Shown one piece after another: positions 60,475 to 64,000 of a stretch of 64,000 nt of DNA. Position numbers and translations under genes: made by a program. Numbering within the stretch: position 1 is the first letter of the stretch; each line of letters starts with the position of its first letter. The DNA comes from Anaerolinea sp. (GTDB taxonomy: Bacteria; Chloroflexota; Anaerolineae; Anaerolineales; Anaerolineaceae): positions 274,458-338,457 of the forward strand of contig JARKPU010000074.1 of NCBI GenBank assembly GCA_029975055.1. Direction: 5' to 3'. The notes under the pieces are model-generated. The model made no database searches. It had not been told where the DNA came from and worked only from the letters and a program-made list of their open reading frames with translations.

Positions 60475-62409
60475 TTACTGCCCCTCTAAGGCCATCACTT
60501 CATACGCGCCCAGGCTCAGGTCGGCGCACGGAACGCTCCGCCCGCTGAGCAGATCGGTGAACGCATAGCTCAGGCCGTAGAGCCGCAGCAAGTTGGCGCG
60601 CACCTCCTGCGGTTCTTCGCTGAAGTTGGCCAGCACCAGCGCGCGCCGTCCCTCGTTCGTGCGCAGGTAAGCGAACACGGCCGGGCTGAGGGCATCCACC
60701 ACCTGCATTTCACCCCCGGCAAACACCGGGTTGGCTTTGCGCGCCTCGATGATGCGTCTCAATCCGCTGAAAATCCGCTCTTCGATCGCTCCCGCCTGGC
60801 TGCGCCGGGCGTAACTCGCCGGGTCGGCTTTGGGGCGGTGCACCCAGCGGCTGTCGCGCGCACGGGATGGGTCTTGCCGGAAAGAATAATCGTTGAGCGT
60901 GCCGATCTCGTCGCCCAGGTAGAGCAGCGGTACGCCGCCGATCGTCATGATGACGGTGTGCAGAAGCAAAATGCGCCTGACGGCCAGGTCAACCTCGCGC
61001 TCCGTCTCCTCGCGCAAGGCCTTTTCCAATCCGGCCAGCGAAGCGCACGTGCCCGAAATGCGGCAGTCGCCCGTCTTGGGGTTTTCCTGGAAGGGCAGCC
61101 CGCGGGCAAAACTGCCTTTGAAGCGCCCGGTGTAAAAATCGTTCAAGAAGCGCCGGTGGGTAAAGCCGTTGATTCCCAACCGCCCCGCATCCTCGTCCGA
61201 GAAGGTCCAGCCAATGTCATCGTGGCAGCGCACATAATTCACCCAGGCCGTCCCCGGCTGGATGTGAAAACGGTCGCGCATCGAAGCGGTCAGCAGGTTC
61301 ACCTTGCGCGTCGCCAGGCTTTCCCACAACAGAGCCATCAAGAGCGGGTTGTACGAGAGCTGGCATTCCTCCAGGCTGATATAGCGCGCCACGTCATCCG
61401 GGTGGACGATGGCCTCGCTCTTGAAGAGCAGCGCCGGGGCCGCGATGCGCGCCGCCGCATTGAACGCTTGAATCAAGAGGTGCGCTTCAGGCAGGTTCTC
61501 GCAATTCGTGCCCAGCTGCTTCCAGATGAATGCCACCGCGTCCAGGCGCAGCACCTCCACACCGGCGTTAGCCAGGGCCAGCATCTCCTGCGCCATGGCG
61601 GTGAAAACCGCCGGGTTGGCGTAATTCAGATCCCACTGGTAAGAGTGAAACGTCGTCCAGACCCATTTGCCGATCTCGGCAAAGTAGGTGAACGCGCCGG
61701 GGTGCTCATCGGGGAAGATTTCGCGCAGGGTCTGTTCATACCGGTCGGGCCAGGTGCGGTCGGGGTACATGCGGTAGTAGGCCTGGAAGTCGGGGTCGCC
61801 GGCGCGCGCTTTGAGGGCCCATTCATGCTCGTGGGCAGTGTGGTTGAAGACGAAATCCAACACCAGGCTGATGCCGTTGGCGCGCAGCTCTTCCGCCAGG
61901 GCCGATAGTTCCTGCATGCTGCCCAGCGCCGGGTTTACCTCGCGGTAAGAGCTGATGGCATAGCCCCCGTCGTTTTCGGGTTCGGGCACCTTGAAGAGCG
62001 GCATGAGGTGCAGGTAGGTCAGCCCAAGCTCCTTGAAGTACGGGATCTGCGCGCGCACCCCCGCCAGGTTCCCGGCGAAGAGATCAACGTAGATGACCCC
62101 GCCGAGCATCCGGTTCGATTGGAACCAGCCGGGATCGCCCTCGCGGGCCAGGTCCAGCGCTTTAAGGGCTTCGGGGCGCTCGAGCCATTGTTGACCCAGC
62201 GCCACGAGCAGTTCCTCGAGGTGGTAGAAGAAGTCATACTGGTCGCCATAAACGCGGTAAAGCAGGCCAAACAGGCGCGCGAAGTGCTTCTCCAGGCGGC
62301 CGGAGAAGCCCGCCCAGGCTTCCGGCGGGCCGGCAAAACGCGCGCGCAGACGCGGTATGAGCCGCCGGTAAGACCGGTCGATCACCTCTTGAGTCGCTTC
62401 TGCCAGCAT
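60475..62409 (-). CDS. Amylosucrase (GH13 subfamily 4)
   Basis: 644 residues from ATG 62409; GAGGGG is about 10 bases upstream. Sequence follows Neisseria amylosucrase closely: QSNRMLGGVIYVDLFAGNLAG, LVLDFVFNHTAHEHEWA, nucleophile Asp290 in LRLDAVAFIWKQLGTNCENL, acid-base Glu332 in LLFKSEAIVHPDDVARYI, and the CHDDIGWTF stabiliser with His396-Asp397-Asp398. It makes alpha-1,4-glucan from sucrose, releasing fructose. The polymer could be stored or the enzyme could isomerise sucrose. It is cytosolic by lack of signal peptide. Divergent from the M50 gene, with promoters in the 88-bp gap, and cotranscribed with a DUF998 gene. Confidence 0.9.
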   Translation of the reverse strand: MLAEATQEVIDRSYRRLIPRLRARFAGPPEAWAGFSGRLEKHFARLFGLLYRVYGDQYDFFYHLEELLVALGQQWLERPEALKALDLAREGDPGWFQSNRMLGGVIYVDLFAGNLAGVRAQIPYFKELGLTYLHLMPLFKVPEPENDGGYAISSYREVNPALGSMQELSALAEELRANGISLVLDFVFNHTAHEHEWALKARAGDPDFQAYYRMYPDRTWPDRYEQTLREIFPDEHPGAFTYFAEIGKWVWTTFHSYQWDLNYANPAVFTAMAQEMLALANAGVEVLRLDAVAFIWKQLGTNCENLPEAHLLIQAFNAAARIAAPALLFKSEAIVHPDDVARYISLEECQLSYNPLLMALLWESLATRKVNLLTASMRDRFHIQPGTAWVNYVRCHDDIGWTFSDEDAGRLGINGFTHRRFLNDFYTGRFKGSFARGLPFQENPKTGDCRISGTCASLAGLEKALREETEREVDLAVRRILLLHTVIMTIGGVPLLYLGDEIGTLNDYSFRQDPSRARDSRWVHRPKADPASYARRSQAGAIEERIFSGLRRIIEARKANPVFAGGEMQVVDALSPAVFAYLRTNEGRRALVLANFSEEPQEVRANLLRLYGLSYAFTDLLSGRSVPCADLSLGAYEVMALEGQ

Positions 62410-62433
62410 ATTGGAAACCCCTCTCGCATGCGG

Positions 62434-62480
62434 AGTATAATGTGATCTGCTTGATACCAGACAACTAACACAATTATAGT
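62434..62480. promoter_or_regulatory. Divergent promoters of amylosucrase and M50 protease genes
   Basis: Plus strand: TTGATA (62451-62456), 18-bp spacer, TATAGT (62475-62480). Minus strand: TATACT (62439-62434), with TTGTCT 19 bp upstream. The two -10 elements are 35 bp apart and face opposite ways. Confidence 0.6.
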
Positions 62481-62497
62481 GAAAGAAAGCCGCTCTG

Positions 62498-63697
62498 ATG
62501 ATGGATACTGGTCTTGACTTTACGCCAATCGATGCCCTGGTGGCGCGCGTGATGAAAGTGGAAGACAAAACCGCCGGCGGCGAGAAGGACCGCTACCTGT
62601 TGCGCTACCGCGGCCACCTTTATAGTGAAGACACCGCCACCGCCTTCGACCAGCTGCAAACAGCGCTGCGCCCCCACAACCTCACCCCCCTCTTCCGCTG
62701 GGATCAAAAGCGCCACGCGGTGCTGCTCGTCCCTTCGCAGGCCCAGCCCAAGCCGGGCAACCCGCGCCTCAACCTGATCCTCTTCATCGCCACGCTCATC
62801 AGCGTGCTGTTGACCGGGATGAACTTCGGCCAGGCCGATCTGCCGCAGGGCTTCCTGCCCGCGGCGGGTGCGCTCATCCGTTCCAGCCTGCCCTTCACCA
62901 TCAGCTTCATCGCCATCCTCAGCGCGCATGAATTCGGCCATTACCTGGTGGGGCGCTTCCACGGCGTGCGCCTCAGCCTGCCGTACTTCCTGCCCCTGCC
63001 GTTCATCAGCCTGTTTGGCACCTTCGGCGCGATGATCAACATGCGCGAACAGCCCAAAAACCGCCGCATCCTGCTGGATATCGGCCTGGCAGGGCCGCTC
63101 GCCGGGCTGGTGGTGACCGTGGCGGTGCTGGCGATCGGCCTTTCGCTTTCCAACCTCAACACGCTGCCGGCCGCCGCCGGTTCAACGCCGGGGCTGATGA
63201 TGGAAGGCAACTCGCTGCTCTACCTGATCCTCAAATACCTGCGCTTCGGCCAGCTTCTGCCCGCGCCGGCAGGCTACGGCGGCGTGCCCCCGCTGCTCTA
63301 CTGGCTGCGCTATTTCTTCTCCGGCCAGCCCTTCCCCTTCGGCGGCACCGATGTCACCATCCACCCGGTGGCCTGGGCCGGCTGGGGCGGCATGTTGATC
63401 ACCTCGCTCAACCTGATCCCGGCCGGGCAGCTCGACGGCGGGCACGTGCTCTACGTGCTGCTCGGCCGCGAGCGCGCCGCCCGCCTCAGGCCGCTCATCC
63501 TCGTCCTGCTGGTGGGGCTGGGCTTCTTCTGGAACGGCTGGTGGCTGTGGGCGGTGTTGATCTTCTTCCTCGGGCGCTTCTATGCCGAGCCTCTGGATGA
63601 GATCACCCCGCTCGATCCGCCGCGCAAGGCCCTGGCCGTGCTGGGGATCATCCTCTTCATACTCGTCTTCATCCCCGTTCCGCTGGTGCTGGTGTAG
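62498..63697 (+). CDS. Site-2-protease (M50) family membrane protein
   Basis: 399 residues from ATG 62498 (ATG 62501 alternative). The zinc motif HEFGH is at 144-148 in a transmembrane helix and the third ligand is Asp in NLIPAGQLDGGH near 309. About seven transmembrane helices lie between 90 and 399. The N-terminal 90 residues form a soluble domain (FTPIDALVARVMKVEDKT, YLLRYRGHLYSEDTATAF) shared by chloroflexotal and cyanobacterial EGY1-like proteases. No TPR or PDZ domain. It should cut transmembrane substrates; the target is unknown. Divergent from amylosucrase. Confidence 0.88.
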   Translation: MMDTGLDFTPIDALVARVMKVEDKTAGGEKDRYLLRYRGHLYSEDTATAFDQLQTALRPHNLTPLFRWDQKRHAVLLVPSQAQPKPGNPRLNLILFIATLISVLLTGMNFGQADLPQGFLPAAGALIRSSLPFTISFIAILSAHEFGHYLVGRFHGVRLSLPYFLPLPFISLFGTFGAMINMREQPKNRRILLDIGLAGPLAGLVVTVAVLAIGLSLSNLNTLPAAAGSTPGLMMEGNSLLYLILKYLRFGQLLPAPAGYGGVPPLLYWLRYFFSGQPFPFGGTDVTIHPVAWAGWGGMLITSLNLIPAGQLDGGHVLYVLLGRERAARLRPLILVLLVGLGFFWNGWWLWAVLIFFLGRFYAEPLDEITPLDPPRKALAVLGIILFILVFIPVPLVLV

Positions 63698-63720
63698 AAG
63701 AGGCCCCTCCCCCAACAGGC

Positions 63721-64000
63721 AAGGTGAGTGCCAGAGACGGATGGCCAGCGGCGGGCCAAGGCCCCTACCCCAACCCCTCCAACAACAGGCAAGGTGAGTG
63801 CTAGAGACGGATGGCCAGCGGTGGGCCAAGGCCCCCACCCCAACCCCTCCAACAACAGGCAAGGTGAGTGCCAGAGACGGATGGCCAGCGGTGGGCCAAG
63901 GCCCCCACCCCAACCCCTCCAACAACAGGCAAGGTGAGTGCTAGAGACGGATGGCCAGCGGTGGGCCAAGGCCACCACCCCAACCCCTCCCACAACAGGC
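63721..64000. repeat. 70-bp tandem repeat array, continuing past the window
   Basis: Four complete copies of a 70-bp unit starting AAGGTGAGTG at 63721, 63791, 63861 and 63931, differing at a few bases. Copies 1 and 3 have GTGCCAGAG and copies 2 and 4 GTGCTAGAG, a hint of a 140-bp higher-order period. The unit contains TGGCC-AGCGGTG-GGCCA. 70 is not a multiple of three, so it is not coding; there are no unique spacers, so it is not CRISPR. The preceding AGGCCCCTCCCCCAACAGGC is a degenerate end. Confidence 0.9.

Noticed and set aside
63721..64000. CRISPR array
   Set aside because: The whole 70-bp unit is repeated; there are no unique spacers and no cas genes in the window.

Overview
The window is about 64 kb of GC-rich bacterial chromosome with no rRNA, phage capsid, integrase or transposase genes. 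The gene families (MutL-type ASKHA protein beside 6-TM membrane proteins, amylosucrase, MalT-like BTAD regulator, dispersed intergenic palindromes, an actinobacterial-style contractile injection locus) suggest a Chloroflexota (Anaerolineae-like) genome. That placement is inference from gene content only.

Layout. 1-7541 (minus): a seven-gene operon of membrane proteins, a zinc-ribbon protein with many [DE]WL repeats, a MutL-like ATPase and a partial barrel-sandwich protein. 7722-10117: a homologue of the kanamycin nucleotidyltransferase ANT(4') divergent from an M50 protease-TPR protein; their start codons are 14 bp apart and both look leaderless. 10325-13142: an aldo/keto reductase, a 152-nt tRNA-like RNA with its own consensus promoter and terminator, and two secreted proteins. 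13170-37760 (minus): a contractile injection system of 19 genes (sheath, tube, gp26-like, Pro-rich, tube terminator, AAA ATPase, small protein, papain-like protease, HEXXH protein, CIS tube adaptor, LysM, gpD hub, gpV spike, PAAR tip, gp25, two J-like baseplate proteins, tail protein I-like, DUF6519-like fibre candidate). The genes mostly overlap by 4-8 bp and read from one AT-rich promoter region; capsid, terminase and a recognisable tape measure are absent.

38131-45245: translation and redox genes: alanyl-tRNA editing protein, tRNA-Lys(UUU), glnS, sugar transferase, GGDEF protein, a SelW-like selenoprotein with in-frame UGA and a bacterial SECIS hairpin, trpS, second aldo/keto reductase. 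45388-52368 (minus): a carbohydrate uptake and catabolism cluster (DeoR regulator, Tat-type lipoprotein binding protein, two permeases, UROD-family protein, GH4 enzyme). 52657-63697: Mut7-C protein, MalT/BTAD regulator, PNPOx-like protein, D-Ala-D-Ala-ligase-like ATP-grasp, YdeI-like protein, tRNA-Sec (selC), DUF998 protein, amylosucrase, second M50 protease. 63721-64000 is a perfect 70-bp tandem repeat running off the window.

The most interesting points are the compact injection system with two protease-like candidate cargoes, the selenoprotein plus tRNA-Sec pair, the ANT(4') homologue with overlapping divergent leaderless promoters, the unassigned tRNA-like RNA, and a family of palindromes placed 26-35 bp upstream of three start codons. 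Function calls rest on motif reading; no database search was run.
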